Origin: Aeribacillus composti
GTDB taxonomy: Bacteria; Bacillota; Bacilli; Bacillales; Aeribacillaceae
Direction of reading: 5' to 3'
NCBI RefSeq assembly: GCF_007827555.1
Contig: NZ_VISS01000019.1
Location: 1 to 64,000 of the forward strand
DNA length: 64,000 bases
This document shows positions 63,776 through 64,000 of the stretch, one piece after another. The notes beneath the pieces were generated by a model. It was not told the DNA's origin and did no database searches. It worked only from the letters and a program-made list of their open reading frames with translations. Within the stretch, counting starts at the first letter, position 1, and the number at the start of each line of letters is the position of its first letter. The translations under genes and the position numbers were made by a program.

Positions 63776-64000
63776 GTTATATGATCTGTAAGGTTCATAT
63801 TTAGTGTAAATATTTTCTCTTCGGGTACGGTCAACGAACGTAGTAGCAGCACCGGTTTTTCTATTTACATACAATTCATCTATATCTACAGTTCCTGTCA
63901 CGACCATATTTTTGTTGGTTTCTCCTTCAGAAACGATACCGTTTGGAGACCAAGCCGAATCGCAAGGGCTCAAGATCGACGCTCTTCCAAATCCATTCGG
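63764..64000 (-). CDS. Nitrilase/carbon-nitrogen hydrolase, C-terminal part (cut by window edge)
   Basis: The open frame continues to the window edge, so the true start lies beyond it. The visible part ends with GFGRASILSPCDSAWSPNGI, the C-terminal block of bacterial carbon-nitrogen hydrolase (nitrilase superfamily) enzymes, and a basic tail (YEPYRSYNRKK). The catalytic Glu, Lys and Cys must be upstream, outside the window. It converges with the MFS carrier. It may belong to the same nitrogen-scavenging theme as amiE. The internal TTG at 63973 is not a start. Confidence 0.75.
   Translation of the reverse strand, partial: PNGFGRASILSPCDSAWSPNGIVSEGETNKNMVVTGTVDIDELYVNRKTGAATTFVDRTRRENIYTKYEPYRSYNRKK

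Overview
The window looks like chromosome of a Gram-positive, endospore-forming Bacillaceae bacterium. The evidence is strong AGGAGG-type ribosome binding sites, TTGACA-17-TATAAT promoters, U-tailed hairpin terminators, a spore-coat CotF-like protein, a LysM/GH18 cortex-lytic-type enzyme, a SinI-type anti-repressor, a des-desK-desR cold-lipid system and a yrk-type sulfur cluster. AT content is high. The 348-residue aliphatic amidase resembles those of moderately thermophilic bacilli, but the sequence alone does not fix the species. No rRNA, tRNA, CRISPR array, intact insertion sequence or prophage was seen.

Layout. 0-2.5 kb: three overlapping genes, namely an Lgt-like membrane protein, a radical-SAM protein of the MJ0619/tetraether-synthase type and a small membrane protein. 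2.6-3.9 kb: a divergent membrane protein/TetR pair. 3.9-6.5 kb: an unrecognised 440-residue protein and a DsbA/FrnE-like protein. 6.9-8.0 kb: an ECF sigma factor operon. 8.4-12 kb: a MarR-MMPL exporter pair. 12-30 kb: ordinary single genes (LysM-GH18 enzyme, cold-shock protein, topoisomerase III, alcohol dehydrogenase, PanE, thioesterase, lipoprotein, nitroreductase, MFS exporter, coat protein, HAD phosphatase, KamA-like radical SAM protein) and two copies of a roughly 115-bp MITE-like repeat. 30-35 kb: a 1546-residue pseudokinase/ATPase/GAF/LuxR regulator followed by an orphan SinI-like gene. 35.9-38.9 kb: des-desK-desR. 39-41.5 kb: a divergent MFS/LysR pair. 41.8-47.8 kb: a sulfane-sulfur (persulfide) cluster with its own CstR-type repressor and four matching operator-like sites. 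48.5-52.7 kb: ArsR, an acylating aldehyde dehydrogenase, a membrane protein and a coiled-coil protein. 53.3-58.7 kb: an amidase locus. 59.1-64 kb: a YesM/YesN-type two-component system, an MFS carrier and the C-terminus of a nitrilase-family enzyme.

The most unusual part is the amidase locus. amiE is intact and is read from a clear sigma-54 promoter. The divergent gene encodes a single polypeptide joining an AmiC/UrtA-like ligand-binding domain to a sigma-54 activator (AAA+ and Fis-type HTH), a different design from the AmiC/AmiR antitermination pair of Pseudomonas. Downstream of amiE, the homologues of amiB (AAA+ chaperone) and amiS (amide/urea channel) are still recognisable but broken: a frameshift inside the amiB Walker A motif, and an in-frame TAG plus a frameshift in amiS. 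The sulfur cluster shows a similar mix of intact genes, a catalytically dead rhodanese paralogue and a rhodanese pseudogene.
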